Positions 35,961 through 46,776 of a DNA stretch of 64,000 bases are shown piece after piece. The stretch spans positions 2,356,001 to 2,420,000 of the forward strand of contig NZ_CP121648.1 of NCBI RefSeq assembly GCF_029714205.1. Reading direction: 5' to 3'. The stretch is from Methylobacterium sp. CB376. Its GTDB lineage: Bacteria; Pseudomonadota; Alphaproteobacteria; Rhizobiales; Beijerinckiaceae. Below the pieces are notes generated by a model. The model saw only the letters and a list, made by a program, of their open reading frames with translations. It was not told the origin of the DNA and did no database searches. The position numbers and the translations under genes were made by a program. Within the stretch, counting starts at the first letter, position 1. Every line of letters begins with the position of its first letter.

Positions 35961-37577
35961 ATGGCGACCCACGACGTCCTCAACCAGAGCACGCCTTTCG
36001 CGGACGTGAACCTGATCGCCGCCGACGCGCCCCTGCGGGGCGCCCTGCGGGCGAACGGGGTCGATCCCGACGAGCCCGGGCTGGCCGCCTTCGGGGCGGA
36101 GTGGGGCGCGGCGGAGCGCCTCGAGGGCGGCCGCCTCGCCAACGAGAATCCGCCGCGGCTGCGCACCCACGACGCGAGCGGCCGCCGCGCCGACCGGGTG
36201 GAGTTCCACCCCGCCTATCACGCCCTGATGCGGGCGAGCGTGGGGGCGGGCCTGCACGCCTCGCTCTGGGACGGCGCGGCGCCGGCCCTGCCGTTCGGCC
36301 GGGGCCACGTGGCGCGGGCCGCCCGCCTCTACGCCGTCGCGGGTGTCGAGAGCGGCCATCTCTGCCCCATGACCATGACCAGCGCCGCGGTGGCGGCCCT
36401 CGCCGCCGCGCCCGACCACCTCGCCGCGTGGTGGCCGCGCCTCACCTCCCGCCGCTACGATCCGGAGTTCCGGCCGTGGTTCGAGAAGGCGGGCGTCACC
36501 CTCGGCATGGGGATGACGGAGAAGCAGGGCGGCACGGACGTGCGCGCCAACACCACGGCGGCGCGGCCCGCGGGCGACGACGTCTACCACCTCACCGGGC
36601 ACAAGTGGTTCTTCTCGGCCCCGATGTGCGACGCCTTCCTGGTCCTGGCGCAGGCTCCCGACGGGCTCTCCTGCTTCCTGGTGCCCCGGCACCGGCCCGA
36701 CAGGAGCGTCAACGCCCTGCGGCTGCAGCGCCTGAAGGACAAGCTCGGCAACCGCTCGAACGCCTCCGCGGAGGTCGAGTTCGAGGAGGCCTTCGGCTGG
36801 CGCCTCGGCGAGGAGGGGCGGGGGCTGCGCACCATCCTGGCGATGGTGCAGCTCACGCGGCTCGACTGCGCGGTGGCCTCGGCCGGGCTCGGCCGCATGG
36901 CCCTCGCGCTTGCGCTCCACCACGCCCGCCACCGCAGCGCGTTCGGGCGGCCCCTCGCCGACCAGCCCGCCATGCGGGCGGTGCTGGCGGATCTCGCCCT
37001 CGCCGTCGAGGCGCAGGTCGCCCTCGTGATGCGGCTCTCCGCCAGTTTCGACCGGGGCGAGGCGGTCCGCGCCCGTCTGCTCACCCCCGCCGCGAAGTAC
37101 GCGGTCTGCAAGGCGGCGCCCGGCCTCGTCGCCGAGGCGATGGAGTGCCTCGGCGGCAACGGCTACGTGGAGGAGAATCCGCTCCCCCGCCTCTACCGCG
37201 AGGCGCCGGTCAACGCGATCTGGGAGGGGTCGGGCAACGTCATGGCCCTCGACGTGCTGCGCGCGGCCTCCCGCGCGCCCGAGGAGGCGCGGGCCGTCCT
37301 CGCCGCGCTCGCGGCGGAGGCGCGGGACCTGCCGGGCGCCGCCCGGGCCGCCCGCGACGTGGCGGAGGGCCTCGCGGCGCCGGACGCGCCGGCGCGGGCG
37401 CGCTTCGTCACCGGGCGCCTCGCCGCCCTCGCGGCGGCGGCGGCCCTGGCGACCTCAGCGCCCCCCGCCCTCGCCGAGGCCTATGCGCGCACGCGCCTCG
37501 CCGGGGAGCATGCCCTCTTCGGCAGCGCGGATCTCGGGCGGGAGGCGGACCTCCTGCTCGCCCGCGCCCTCCCGTGA
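35961..37577 (+). CDS. aidB: AidB-like acyl-CoA dehydrogenase
   Basis: A ~538-aa flavoprotein that closely matches E. coli AidB along its length: FNQ/LNQ-type N-terminus with ADAPLRGAL, RLANENPPRLRTHDASGRR, GMGMTEKQGGTDVRANTT, LTGHKWFFSAPMCDAFLVLAQ, LKDKLGNRSNASAEVEFEEA and VNAIWEGSGNVMALDVLR. AidB is induced by alkylation stress, binds FAD and DNA, and may limit damage by alkylating agents; it also shows weak isovaleryl-CoA dehydrogenase activity. An ATG at 35952 would add three residues. The last 123 bp overlap a convergent gene. Confidence 0.9.
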   Translation: MATHDVLNQSTPFADVNLIAADAPLRGALRANGVDPDEPGLAAFGAEWGAAERLEGGRLANENPPRLRTHDASGRRADRVEFHPAYHALMRASVGAGLHASLWDGAAPALPFGRGHVARAARLYAVAGVESGHLCPMTMTSAAVAALAAAPDHLAAWWPRLTSRRYDPEFRPWFEKAGVTLGMGMTEKQGGTDVRANTTAARPAGDDVYHLTGHKWFFSAPMCDAFLVLAQAPDGLSCFLVPRHRPDRSVNALRLQRLKDKLGNRSNASAEVEFEEAFGWRLGEEGRGLRTILAMVQLTRLDCAVASAGLGRMALALALHHARHRSAFGRPLADQPAMRAVLADLALAVEAQVALVMRLSASFDRGEAVRARLLTPAAKYAVCKAAPGLVAEAMECLGGNGYVEENPLPRLYREAPVNAIWEGSGNVMALDVLRAASRAPEEARAVLAALAAEARDLPGAARAARDVAEGLAAPDAPARARFVTGRLAALAAAAALATSAPPALAEAYARTRLAGEHALFGSADLGREADLLLARALP

Positions 37578-37991
37578 GGCGGCGGGCGCCGGCCCGTCGG
37601 TGAACAGCACCCGGTGCATGATCCGCCCCGGCAGCAGGGTGAACAGGCCCGTCACCACCAATCCCCCGGCGAAGAGCGAGGTCATGGTCAGGCGATGGGC
37701 CGCGATGCGGCCCCGGCGGGCATGCGCCACCGCGGCGACGAGGGAGGCCAGCGTCGCCGCGGAGAGTCCGTGGATCCAGCCGAACGGCCCGAACTGCCGC
37801 ACCTGCCAGATCCCGAACGAGCTGAGCGCGACGAGCGCCATCAACCCGACCCAGACCCATCCGAGCCCGCGATGACGGGCACCGCCCCTCGGCAGGACGA
37901 GCTGCGCCGCGCCGAGCCCGAGGGCGGCGAGGGCGGCCGCGGCGTGGATCTGGATCAGCGGCGAGGCGGTGAGCAGGGGGTGCAGCGTCAT
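37455..37991 (-). CDS. DUF2306-like four-helix membrane protein
   Basis: A 178-aa protein with four hydrophobic segments (about 10-32, 42-62, 72-90 and 102-122), short polar loops, RHRGLGWVWVGLMALVALSSF and AHRLTMTSLFAGGLVVTGLF. These resemble DUF2306-type inner-membrane proteins; the function is unknown. The polar tail (about 135-178) is encoded opposite the last 123 bp of aidB, an unusually long convergent overlap. The tail may be an extension caused by loss of an earlier stop codon. The next gene upstream is a divergent TetR regulator 84 bp away, which may control it. Confidence 0.72.
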   Translation of the reverse strand: MTLHPLLTASPLIQIHAAAALAALGLGAAQLVLPRGGARHRGLGWVWVGLMALVALSSFGIWQVRQFGPFGWIHGLSAATLASLVAAVAHARRGRIAAHRLTMTSLFAGGLVVTGLFTLLPGRIMHRVLFTDGPAPAASREGAGEQEVRLPPEIRAAEEGMLPGEARARIGLGEGGGR

Positions 37992-38075
37992 GGCGGGCCC
38001 GGGCTGGACCGCCGCGCGGGGCCGTGGCCGCCCGGGGCGCCGGCCCTATGATGGCGCCGTCACCATCCGGGGAGG

Positions 38076-38651
38076 ATGTTGTCATTGTCAACATCGCGGC
38101 GGGGCGGGGCGGCGCCCTATCACCACGGCGACCTGCGCCGGGCCCTGCTGGCGGCGGCGCGGGCGCTCCTTGAGGCGGGCGGTCCGGAGGCGGTGACGCT
38201 TCGCGAGGCGGCCCGGACGGCGTACGTGTCGCACAACGCGCCCTATCGCCACTTCGCGAGTCGGGACGCGCTGCTGGCCGCGCTGGCGGCCGAAGGGTTC
38301 GTCGCCCTGGCTGAGCGGCTGCGCGACGCCCGGGCGCGCGCCGCCTCCGAGCCACTCCCGGCGCTGGGCCGCGCCTATCTGGGCTTCGCCGAGAAGGAGC
38401 GGGCGCGGTTCCGCCTGATGTTCGGCGGCTCCCTGGAGCGCGCCGCGCATCCCGCCCTCGCGGCCGGGGCGGCGGAGGCGTTCGGGGTGCTGCGCGATTC
38501 GGTGGCGTCGGGCACCCCGCCGGAGCGGGTCGGCCCCGCGGCGATCCACGCCTGGGGCTTGGTGCACGGCCTCGCGACGCTGGTGGCGGACGGCCAGATC
38601 GGCCGGGAGGAGGCGGATGCGGCGCTCGGGCGGGGCGCGGGGCCGGGCTGA
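38076..38651 (+). CDS. TetR/AcrR-family transcriptional regulator
   Basis: A 191-aa repressor-type protein. The N-terminal TetR helix-turn-helix spans about 18-64: LRRALLAAARALLEAGGPEA, TLREAARTAYVSHNAPYRHF. A C-terminal ligand-binding domain follows (FRLMFGGSLERAAHP), similar to the TetR_C 13/33-type group. It is divergent from the DUF2306-like gene (84-bp gap), the most likely regulatory target. The ligand is unknown. Confidence 0.87.
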   Translation: MLSLSTSRRGGAAPYHHGDLRRALLAAARALLEAGGPEAVTLREAARTAYVSHNAPYRHFASRDALLAALAAEGFVALAERLRDARARAASEPLPALGRAYLGFAEKERARFRLMFGGSLERAAHPALAAGAAEAFGVLRDSVASGTPPERVGPAAIHAWGLVHGLATLVADGQIGREEADAALGRGAGPG

Positions 38652-38687
38652 GGCCGAGGATCTCCCTCGACGGCGGCGCGGGCTCGC

Positions 38688-38793
38688 CTAGAGCAGCACC
38701 CGATCACGTTGCAATCGGGTGCTGCTCTCGATCTTTGATCTTGCCGCATTTTCTGCGACGAACCGGCATCCACTTCGTCGGAAAATGCTCTAG
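38688..38793. repeat. MITE-like 106-bp element, copy 1
   Basis: Begins CTAGAGCA and ends TGCTCTAG, an 8-bp terminal inverted repeat. It contains the perfect 15-bp hairpin AGAGCAGCACCCGAT-N9-ATCGGGTGCTGCTCT (38690-38728). A reversed copy at 43042-43145 aligns over its full length with many substitutions, while the hairpin is retained through G-T pairs. It has no coding capacity. It fills the gap between the TetR gene and the secreted-protein gene. Confidence 0.85.
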
Positions 38794-38802
38794 ATCGGCC
38801 GC

Positions 38803-39273
38803 ATGCTGCCGCGATTGCTCCTCTGCGCCCTCCTCGCCGCCCTGGCCTGCCTCGTCGAGGCGCGGGCGCAGGCCCCCGTCCGCAACGTCCTGCCCGGAAC
38901 CTGCGAGACGCTGGTGCTCGGTGGGCGGGATGCCAGCGCCACCTGCGCGAACGAGCTCGTCAACGGCGTCGAGGGCCGCCGCACGATCTTCGAGTTCCGG
39001 TCGAGCGACGGGAACGCGGTCGCCTTCAGCGGCACGGGCGCGCCGCAGGAGCGGCAGGAGGAATTCGGAGTCGACGCGACCCAGCCGGTGAGCGTGCTGA
39101 TCCTGACGAGCAAGGGACCGGACGGCGCGGTCCTGCGCGACACGCTGATGACGGTCGGCTCCTGCCGCTTCCCTCCGGCGGAGCCCGGCACCTCGCGGGT
39201 GGTCTGCGCCGCCGACACGCAGCGCGGGCGCTTCGAGGGCGTCTTCGTCACCAGGGCCGGCGCGAAGCCGTGA
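38803..39273 (+). CDS. Small secreted protein, function unknown
   Basis: A 156-aa protein with a Sec signal peptide (about 1-22, ending ARAQA). The mature part has four cysteines (in GTCETLV, ATCANEL, GSCRF and VVCAAD), likely two disulfides, and alternating hydrophobic residues suggestive of a beta-rich periplasmic fold. No known family was recognised. The ATG lies only 9 bp past the right end of the MITE-like element, so its promoter must lie within or beyond that element. Confidence 0.65.
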   Translation: MLPRLLLCALLAALACLVEARAQAPVRNVLPGTCETLVLGGRDASATCANELVNGVEGRRTIFEFRSSDGNAVAFSGTGAPQERQEEFGVDATQPVSVLILTSKGPDGAVLRDTLMTVGSCRFPPAEPGTSRVVCAADTQRGRFEGVFVTRAGAKP

Positions 39274-39294
39274 CGGCGGCGCGGCCGGCCGGCC

Positions 39295-40338
39295 TCAGGC
39301 CGCCGACCCCGCCCGTGCCACCGCGCGCTTGACGACCTGCTGCACCTCGGGATTCGACAGGAACAGGTCGTGGTTGATGAGGCCGCCGCCGTAATCCGAG
39401 GCGTCGGCCACCCGCACGCCGAGGGCTTCGAGCCGCGCCCGGTCCACCGCGCCCGCCCGCGGCACGCCGCCCGCGAGGCTGCCCGAGACCGCGAGCGCCC
39501 GGTCGTGCGTGGAGGAGATCACCGTGATCCTGGCCGCGTCCGGGCCGAGCCGCTCGACGCCCTTGGTGAAGAGGTCGATGTCGATGTCGGGCGCGGCCAG
39601 GACCACGGCGCCGATCCGGCCAATCGCGGCCTCGCCGGCATCGGCGCGCAGCATGCGCAGCGTCTCCAGGGTGATGAGCGTGCCCATGGAATGCGCCACC
39701 ACGTGGACGCGCCCGCCCCCGAGCGGGCCGCTCAGCGCGCGCAGCAGGTCCTCCAGCGCGTCCCGCGACCACAGCGCGCTCTCGCGGTCGTAGCCGTAAT
39801 CGAGGGTCGAGCCGGCCGAGGGCCAGGTGAACAGGCCCGAGACCCCGCGGAAGCGGATGCCGTCCGACAGCCGCGCCGCGCTGATCGCGGCGGATTCGAA
39901 GGATTCCCGGTAGCCGTGCACGTAGAGCAGCACGTCCCGGCCCAGCGTGGCATCCGCGAAGGCCGTGGCGGCGTTCGGCCCGGTCTCGATGCGCGGGGCG
40001 GAGGCGATCGACCAGTCGCCGCTCACCGCGGCCGCGACCTTGCCGACCAGCGACCGGTCCGGTCCCGACAGGCGCAGCTCCGCGAAGGCGAGGCCGGCCC
40101 CGCGCTCCTCGGTGAAGTAGGGCGGCGCCTTCGGGTCGGCGGCGGGGCGCCGGGTCGTCGCGACGAGGAGGACCGGGCTGACCCCGAGGGCCGATTGCCG
40201 CTCCGGCACCGGTCCCGCCCCGGTGACGAGACCCTCGGCGAGGCAGCCGCCGAGGGCGGGCGCAGCGAGCGCGGCGGCGCCGAGCCGCAGCAGGCCGCGC
40301 CGGGTCGGCCGCGGGGATAGGATCGGGACGTCAGGCAC
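39295..40338 (-). CDS. Alpha/beta hydrolase of the DUF900 type, probable Tat lipoprotein
   Basis: A ~347-aa protein with a twin-arginine signal ([21 protein letters not shown]) whose lipobox LGGC suggests lipid anchoring. The hydrolase fold shows [11 protein letters not shown] (oxyanion region), the nucleophile elbow VAHSMGT (Ser), a likely Asp in APDIDIDLF and a His in GLINHDLF. These match the DUF900 esterase-like family; the substrate is unknown. A GTG at 40338 preceded by GGAG is the preferred start because upstream codons lack signal-peptide character. It is divergent from meaB with a 212-bp gap. Confidence 0.8.
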   Translation of the reverse strand: MPDVPILSPRPTRRGLLRLGAAALAAPALGGCLAEGLVTGAGPVPERQSALGVSPVLLVATTRRPAADPKAPPYFTEERGAGLAFAELRLSGPDRSLVGKVAAAVSGDWSIASAPRIETGPNAATAFADATLGRDVLLYVHGYRESFESAAISAARLSDGIRFRGVSGLFTWPSAGSTLDYGYDRESALWSRDALEDLLRALSGPLGGGRVHVVAHSMGTLITLETLRMLRADAGEAAIGRIGAVVLAAPDIDIDLFTKGVERLGPDAARITVISSTHDRALAVSGSLAGGVPRAGAVDRARLEALGVRVADASDYGGGLINHDLFLSNPEVQQVVKRAVARAGSAA

Positions 40339-40550
40339 GTTCGGGTCTCCGCGGCCGCGCTCTCGGGATAGGCGTGATGGCGGGTGATTCTGACCGCGGC
40401 GGGGCGAAGCGCGGTGCCGGAGCATCATTCGCCCGACCGATCGCCGGCTCGCCGCCGCGAAGGACGCGCGGCCGGGCCGGATTCCCGCGCCGGGCGGCTC
40501 CGCCAAAGGCGGCCCTCGACGGGGCGGCGGCGAGCCGGCAGAAAGACCCG

Positions 40551-41531
40551 ATGACGCGCGTGCCGGCTCCCGACCTCGACCAACTCCTCAAGGGCAACCG
40601 GGCCGCGCTCGCCCGGGCCATCACGCTCGCCGAATCGAAGCGCGCGGATCACCGCGCCGCCGCCCGCGACCTCCTCGACGCGGCCCTGCCCCATACCGGC
40701 CGGGCCGTGCGGGTCGGCATCACCGGCGTGCCGGGGGTCGGCAAGTCCACCACCATCGACGCGCTCGGCGCCAACCTCACGGCGCAGGGCCACCGGGTCG
40801 CGGTGCTCGCGGTCGACCCGAGTTCGACCCGCACCGGCGGCTCGATCCTCGGCGACAAGACCCGCATGGCGCGGCTCGCGGTCGATCCGAACGCCTATAT
40901 CCGGCCCTCGCCCTCGTCCGGGACGCTCGGGGGCGTCGCCGCCAAGACCCGCGAGACGATGCTGCTCTGCGAGGCGGCGGGCTTCGACGTGATCCTGGTC
41001 GAGACGGTCGGGGTCGGCCAGTCGGAGACGGCGGTGGCCGACCTCACCGACTTCTTCCTGGTGCTGATGCTGCCGGGGGCGGGCGACGAGCTGCAGGGCA
41101 TCAAGAAGGGCATCCTCGAACTCGCCGACATGATCGCGGTCAACAAGGCGGACGGCGAGGAGGGGATGCGCCGGGCCAGGGCCGCGGCGGCGGAGTACCG
41201 GGCGGCGCTCCACATCCTGACGCCCGCGAGCGCCACCTGGACGCCCCCCGTGGTGACGATCTCCGGGCTCGCCAATCAGGGCCTCGACGGGCTCTGGGCC
41301 GCGATCCTCGACCACCGCGCCAAGATGACGGCCTCCGGCGAACTCGCGGCGCGGCGGCGGGCGCAGGACGTGAAGTGGATGTGGGCGATGGTGCACGAGC
41401 GCCTGCACCAGCGCCTCGTCGGCAGCGCGGAGGTGCGGGCGCGGACGGCCGAGGCCGAGCGGGCCGTGGCGGCGGGGGAGCGCTCGGCCGCCGCGGGGGC
41501 GGACCTCATCGCCGCGATGATCGGCTTGTGA
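40551..41531 (+). CDS. meaB: MeaB/ArgK-type methylmalonyl-CoA mutase-associated GTPase
   Basis: A 326-aa P-loop GTPase. GVPGVGKST (Walker A), [27 protein letters not shown] and NKAD (base recognition) all match MeaB, described in Methylobacterium extorquens. It gates and protects adenosylcobalamin-dependent methylmalonyl-CoA mutase, part of the ethylmalonyl-CoA pathway for C1 and C2 assimilation. The mutase genes are not in this window. The ATG at 40551 gives the family N-terminus; upstream in-frame codons look non-coding. Confidence 0.92.
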   Translation: MTRVPAPDLDQLLKGNRAALARAITLAESKRADHRAAARDLLDAALPHTGRAVRVGITGVPGVGKSTTIDALGANLTAQGHRVAVLAVDPSSTRTGGSILGDKTRMARLAVDPNAYIRPSPSSGTLGGVAAKTRETMLLCEAAGFDVILVETVGVGQSETAVADLTDFFLVLMLPGAGDELQGIKKGILELADMIAVNKADGEEGMRRARAAAAEYRAALHILTPASATWTPPVVTISGLANQGLDGLWAAILDHRAKMTASGELAARRRAQDVKWMWAMVHERLHQRLVGSAEVRARTAEAERAVAAGERSAAAGADLIAAMIGL

Positions 41532-41640
41532 GCCGGCGCTCGGGCGGGCCGGCGCCCGGCCTCGCCCACCGCGCTCCGACGCCGCGAAGGCCGGCCCGCC
41601 CATGGCCACGGCGCCGCGCGCGCCTATCTGCCTTCGGCAC

Positions 41641-41664
41641 CCGTGGGGAGTATCTCTCCCACGG
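41641..41664 (+). promoter_or_regulatory. Leader hairpin upstream of the histidine phosphatase gene
   Basis: CCGTGGG-N10-CCCACGG, a perfect 7-bp stem ending about 22 nt before the ATG at 41687 and just ahead of its GGAGGG ribosome-binding site. It could affect translation or be the end of the meaB transcript, 110 nt upstream. Confidence 0.4.
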
Positions 41665-41686
41665 CAGGCGGGAGGGTTTCGGCCGC

Positions 41687-42286
41687 ATGACGACCACGTT
41701 CTTCCTCGTGCGGCACGCCGCGCACGGCCATCTCGACCGCACGCTGTGCGGGCGAATGCCGGGCATCCGCCTGGGCGAGGAGGGGCGGGCGCAGGCGCGG
41801 GCCCTGGCGCTGCGGCTCACGCCGGAGCGGCTCGACGCCGTCTATGCCAGCCCGCTCGAACGCGCCCAGGAGACCGCCGCGCCGATCGCCGCGGCGGCGG
41901 GCCTCGGCGTGGACACGCTGCCGGGGCTGAACGAGATCGATTTCGGCGAGTGGTCCGGCCGCAGCTTCGAGGACTTGCACGGCGATCCGCGCTGGACCTA
42001 CTGGAACACCGCCCGGCACGTCACCCGGCCCCCCGGCGGCGAGACGGTCCTGGAGGCGCAGGCCCGGGCCGTCGGCACCCTGGAGGCGCTGCGCGCGCGC
42101 CACGGCGAGGCGCGCCTCGCCCTCGTCAGCCACGCCGACGTCATCAAGCTCGTCCTCGCCTACGCGCTCGGCCTCGCCCCGGACGCGATGGGACGGTTCG
42201 AGGTCAGTCCCGCCTCGGTCAGCGCCGTCATCCTGGGGGAATGGGGCGCCAAGGTCGAGCGCATCAACGAGAGGGTTGCGGCATGA
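41687..42286 (+). CDS. Histidine phosphatase (phosphoglycerate mutase-like) family protein
   Basis: A 199-aa single-domain enzyme with the phosphohistidine motif LVRHAAHG near the N-terminus, the second Arg in ASPLERAQETA, a Glu in NEIDFGEWSG and the second His in LVSHADVIK. It belongs to the histidine phosphatase superfamily, close to CobC/GpmB-type proteins. Substrates range from sugar phosphates to cobalamin precursors. GGAGGG lies 11 nt before the ATG. The stop codon overlaps the next gene's start by 4 nt, implying co-translation with a methyltransferase. Confidence 0.85.
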   Translation: MTTTFFLVRHAAHGHLDRTLCGRMPGIRLGEEGRAQARALALRLTPERLDAVYASPLERAQETAAPIAAAAGLGVDTLPGLNEIDFGEWSGRSFEDLHGDPRWTYWNTARHVTRPPGGETVLEAQARAVGTLEALRARHGEARLALVSHADVIKLVLAYALGLAPDAMGRFEVSPASVSAVILGEWGAKVERINERVAA

Positions 42287-43038
42287 GCCGGCTCGACGAC
42301 CTGCGCGACCGGGCCGCGTCGCTCGGCCCCTGGTTCCACAACATCGAGATCGCGCCGGGCCTGTTCACGGCGCCCGACCACTTCCTCGGCGACTACCCGA
42401 CCGTGAAGTGGCGCGGCTTCGCGCACGCGATCCCCGCCGACCTCACCGGCAAGAGCGTGCTCGACATCGGCTGCAATGGCGGCTTCTACGCGATCGAGAT
42501 GAAGCGCCGGGGCGCCGCCCGCGTGCTCGGCCTCGACGAGGATCCCGACTACCTCGCCCAGGCCCGCTTCGCCGCCGAGGCCCTCGGGGCGGAGATCGAG
42601 TTCCGCGAGGGCTCCGTCTACGACGTGGCGGCGCTCGGCGAGCGCTTCGACCTCGTCCTGTTCATGGGCGTGCTCTACCACCTGCGCCACCCGCTCCTCG
42701 CCCTCGACCTGATCCACGCCCACGCGGCGGCGGACATGCTGGTGTTCCAGTCGATGCAGCGCGGCGCCAGGACCGTGGCGGAGGTCGCGCCGGACTACGA
42801 CTTCTTCGAGATGGAGCATTTCGACCGGCCGGACTACCCGAAGCTGCACTTCATCGAGCGCTCCTACGCGGGCGACCCGACCAACTGGTGGGCGCCCAAC
42901 CGCGCCTGCACGGAGGCGATGCTGCGCGCGGCCGGCTTCGCCATCGAGAGCCATCCGGAGGAGGAGGTCTATGTCTGCCGCCGGGTGGAGGCGCCCCCCT
43001 TCGCGGGGCCGGTCTACCCGGCGCGGCCGGGGCGGTAG
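42283..43038 (+). CDS. TIGR04290-like class I SAM-dependent methyltransferase
   Basis: A 251-aa methyltransferase. WFHNIEIAPGLFTAPDHFLGDYP is the characteristic opening, SVLDIGCNGGFYAIEMKRRG binds SAM, LGLDEDPDYLAQARFA holds the acidic ribose contact and LVLFMGVLYHLRHPLLALD completes the core. It most resembles the TIGR04290 group and, more distantly, CmoB-like enzymes. The substrate is unknown. It is translationally coupled to the histidine phosphatase gene. Its stop is 3 bp from the MITE-like element copy 2. Confidence 0.83.
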   Translation: MSRLDDLRDRAASLGPWFHNIEIAPGLFTAPDHFLGDYPTVKWRGFAHAIPADLTGKSVLDIGCNGGFYAIEMKRRGAARVLGLDEDPDYLAQARFAAEALGAEIEFREGSVYDVAALGERFDLVLFMGVLYHLRHPLLALDLIHAHAAADMLVFQSMQRGARTVAEVAPDYDFFEMEHFDRPDYPKLHFIERSYAGDPTNWWAPNRACTEAMLRAAGFAIESHPEEEVYVCRRVEAPPFAGPVYPARPGR

Positions 43039-43041
43039 CGC

Positions 43042-43141
43042 CTGGAGCATGTGCCGACGAAGCGGATGCCGCCGCGTCGGACCATGCGGCGCCATCAACG
43101 GCCGAGAGCAGCGTCCGATCGCACCCTGATCGGGCGCTGCC

Positions 43142-43145
<4 letters not shown>
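43042..43145. repeat. MITE-like element, copy 2 (supplies the ureG stop codon)
   Basis: Reverse-oriented relative of the element at 38688-38793, 104 bp, with ends CTGGAGCA and CCCTAG. The internal hairpin is AGAGCAGCGTCCGAT-N9-ATCGGGCGCTGCCCT with G-T pairs. Its right end covers 43142-43145, where CTA on the plus strand is the TAG stop of ureG. It separates the convergent methyltransferase and ureG genes. Confidence 0.82.
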
Positions 43146-43756
<611 letters not shown>

Positions 43757-43868
43757 GCTGCCGCGCCGGAGGATGTCCGCGAGTGTCGGGTCGAGGGGCC
43801 GGGAGGCCGGCGCCGCCCGCACCCTGCCATCGCGGCGCGCGCCCGGCAACGCGGCGGACCGGCCGGCA

Positions 43869-44168
43869 TCAGGGAGGGGATCCGGCCCGCCGCCGCTCCT
43901 CGGCGCAGAGGGCGGCGATGTCCGCCTCCTCCACCTCGGCGAGCGGACGGGGGATGCGCAGGGCGCGGCTGGGCTCGCCCTCCCGCATGACCAGCACGAT
44001 CGTCTCCACGTCCGGGCAGCCCGGATCCGCGCAGGCGAGTTCCGTGACGCTGAGCGCGTCCCGCGGGCCGAGACCGAGGCCGGGCGCGAGCAGCGCCTTG
44101 AGGGCGGCGCTCCGGGCCGCGTGGGCGGCCGCCCGCGCCCGCCACTCCTTCAGGGAGGTCAGCCCCAT
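43869..44168 (-). CDS. Small protein of unknown function between a metallochaperone gene and ureG
   Basis: A 99-aa protein: a helical Ala-rich N-terminus ([22 protein letters not shown]), a central segment [22 protein letters not shown] with two cysteines spaced CxxxxC, and [24 protein letters not shown]. No signal peptide or membrane segment. The Cys pair could bind a metal. It begins 2 nt after the stop of the COG0523 gene and is almost certainly co-transcribed, so a role with that metallochaperone is likely. I do not recognise the family. Confidence 0.7.
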   Translation of the reverse strand: MGLTSLKEWRARAAAHAARSAALKALLAPGLGLGPRDALSVTELACADPGCPDVETIVLVMREGEPSRALRIPRPLAEVEEADIAALCAEERRRAGSPP

Positions 44169-44170
44169 GG

Positions 44171-45352
<1,182 letters not shown>

Positions 45353-45398
45353 GGTGACGGGGAGGCGGGGGACGGAGCGGGCGACATCGGCATACCGT

Positions 45399-45410
45399 AC
45401 GTTATAACGT
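45399..45410. promoter_or_regulatory. Zur-like palindrome upstream of the metallochaperone gene
   Basis: Perfect 12-bp palindrome ACGTTATAACGT, 6 bp before the ATG at 45393. Its GTTATAAC core resembles proteobacterial Zur boxes, which regulate zinc-sparing COG0523 genes. It is a rare AT-rich patch in this region and lies in the ureF to COG0523 gap. The assignment to Zur is inference from core sequence and gene type. Confidence 0.5.
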
Positions 45411-45461
45411 TACGACGATCGGCATGAAGCGGCGGCGCGGTCCCGCTGTCAAGCGGCCGGC

Positions 45462-46214
45462 TCACGAGCGGAAGATGCGGCTGTACTGCGTCTCGTGCCG
45501 GAAGCTGCCGAGGTCGAGGCGCAGGGTCGCGGCGCCGAGCGCGTCGAGGGGCGCCCCCTCGGCCTCCGCCGCCAGGGCCGCGACCAGGGGGCTCAGGGCC
45601 GCGACGACCCGGGTGCCGGCGCTCTGGCCGACCGGCGCCAGCCGCAACGCCGCCGAGACCTGGTTCTGCAGGAAGGCCGACAGGTAGCCGGTGACGAGGC
45701 TGCGCCGGGCGATCCGGTGCGCCCCGGCCGCGAGCCCGACCGCGACCGGGTAGGCGACCGGGCCCGGCAGGCGGGTGGCGAGCGCCTCCAGCCCAGGCGC
45801 CGGCCAGGCCGCCACGGTGGCGTCGAGGAAGGAGCGGCCCTGCTGGCTGGTTTCCAGGTGCAGCTCGCGCGAGGGCGCCAGCGCGAGCGCGAGGTCGTTC
45901 AGGGCCTCGGCCGCCCGCGGATCGCCCGCGAGGCCCGCCCCGTGCGCGTGCGCCGCCAGGATCGCGTCGTTGCGGGCGGCCCCGTGGCTCAGCACATCGG
46001 CGAGCCATGCGCCGAGGCTCGCCTCGTCGCGCACGTCGCCCGCCTCCGCCGCCCATTCGAGGCCGTGCGAATAGGCGTAGGCGCCGACCGGATAGCCGGG
46101 CGAGAGCCAGGACAGCAGCAGCAGCGCGTCGCGGGCGGCCCCGTCCTGGGCGGCCCCGTCCTGGGCCGCCTCAGCCTGGGCCGCCTCGGCCTCGCCCGGG
46201 TCCGCCTCATCCAT
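45462..46214 (-). CDS. ureF: Urease accessory protein UreF
   Basis: A ~250-aa all-helical protein that, with UreD/UreH and UreG, forms the urease activation complex. Typical segments are [72 protein letters not shown] and [22 protein letters not shown]. The N-terminal ~30 residues are an unusual Ala-rich five-residue repeat (EAAQ/DGAAQ). The start overlaps the ureE stop by 8 nt. An alternative start 42 nt upstream would lie inside ureE. Confidence 0.92.
   Translation of the reverse strand: MDEADPGEAEAAQAEAAQDGAAQDGAARDALLLLSWLSPGYPVGAYAYSHGLEWAAEAGDVRDEASLGAWLADVLSHGAARNDAILAAHAHGAGLAGDPRAAEALNDLALALAPSRELHLETSQQGRSFLDATVAAWPAPGLEALATRLPGPVAYPVAVGLAAGAHRIARRSLVTGYLSAFLQNQVSAALRLAPVGQSAGTRVVAALSPLVAALAAEAEGAPLDALGAATLRLDLGSFRHETQYSRIFRS
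46136..46195. repeat. 15-bp tandem repeats in the 5' end of ureF
   Basis: Four 15-bp units (the first two identical, CGGCCCCGTCCTGGG) encode a five-residue Ala-rich repeat ahead of the UreF core. Copy number could vary between strains. Confidence 0.7.
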
Positions 46215-46707
46215 GGGCGTGGTCGTGAGGGTGGCCGTGGGAGTGGCCCCCCGCATAGGCGCCGCCCTCGGGCCGGAACGGCCGCACCACCGGGGTCGCG
46301 GTGCCGCCGAGGCCCTCGACCATGGCGGCCAGTACGTGATCCTCGGCGATGAACACCGCGTCCTCGCCGATCTCGGCCGGGATGTGCCGGTTGCCGATGT
46401 GCCAGATCAGGCGCGCGAGGGCGCGGGGCGAGGCGCCCCGGATCTCGAGGAGCCGCTCCGGCGCCGCCTCGACCCAGACCAGCCGCCCGTCCTCCAGGCG
46501 CAGCGCGTCGCCGTCCTCCAGCACGGTCGCCTCGGGGAGGTCGAGCAGGAAGGCGAGGCCGCCGAGTCCGCGCAGCGCGACGCGGCGCCGGTGCCGCTCG
46601 CCGTGGTCGAGGACGATGCGGTCGACGATCTCGCCGGAGCAGAGCGCGTCCCGGCGCACCACGCGGGTCGCGCGGGGAGGGAGGTGGGGTGGGACACGGG
46701 GCTTCAT
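46207..46707 (-). CDS. ureE: Urease accessory nickel chaperone UreE
   Basis: A ~166-aa homodimeric nickel carrier. The N-terminal domain (about 12-85) has [22 protein letters not shown] and [21 protein letters not shown]. The metal-binding domain contains [12 protein letters not shown], with the interface His of UreE, and AEDHVLAAM. The tail [14 protein letters not shown] is the nickel-binding His-rich C-terminus. First gene of the ureE-ureF-COG0523-unknown-ureG run. The ATG at 46707 gives a usual length; one 18 nt upstream is possible. Confidence 0.93.
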   Translation of the reverse strand: MKPRVPPHLPPRATRVVRRDALCSGEIVDRIVLDHGERHRRRVALRGLGGLAFLLDLPEATVLEDGDALRLEDGRLVWVEAAPERLLEIRGASPRALARLIWHIGNRHIPAEIGEDAVFIAEDHVLAAMVEGLGGTATPVVRPFRPEGGAYAGGHSHGHPHDHAHG

Positions 46708-46776
46708 CCTGGGATCCCGCGCCACCGGGCGCGGGCGGGTTCGCGCCCCTTATACCCAAGTTCCGTGCCGGACGCC

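Noticed and set aside
38688..38728. Rho-independent terminator of the TetR gene
   Set aside because: The hairpin belongs to a repeated element found elsewhere and lacks a U-tract.
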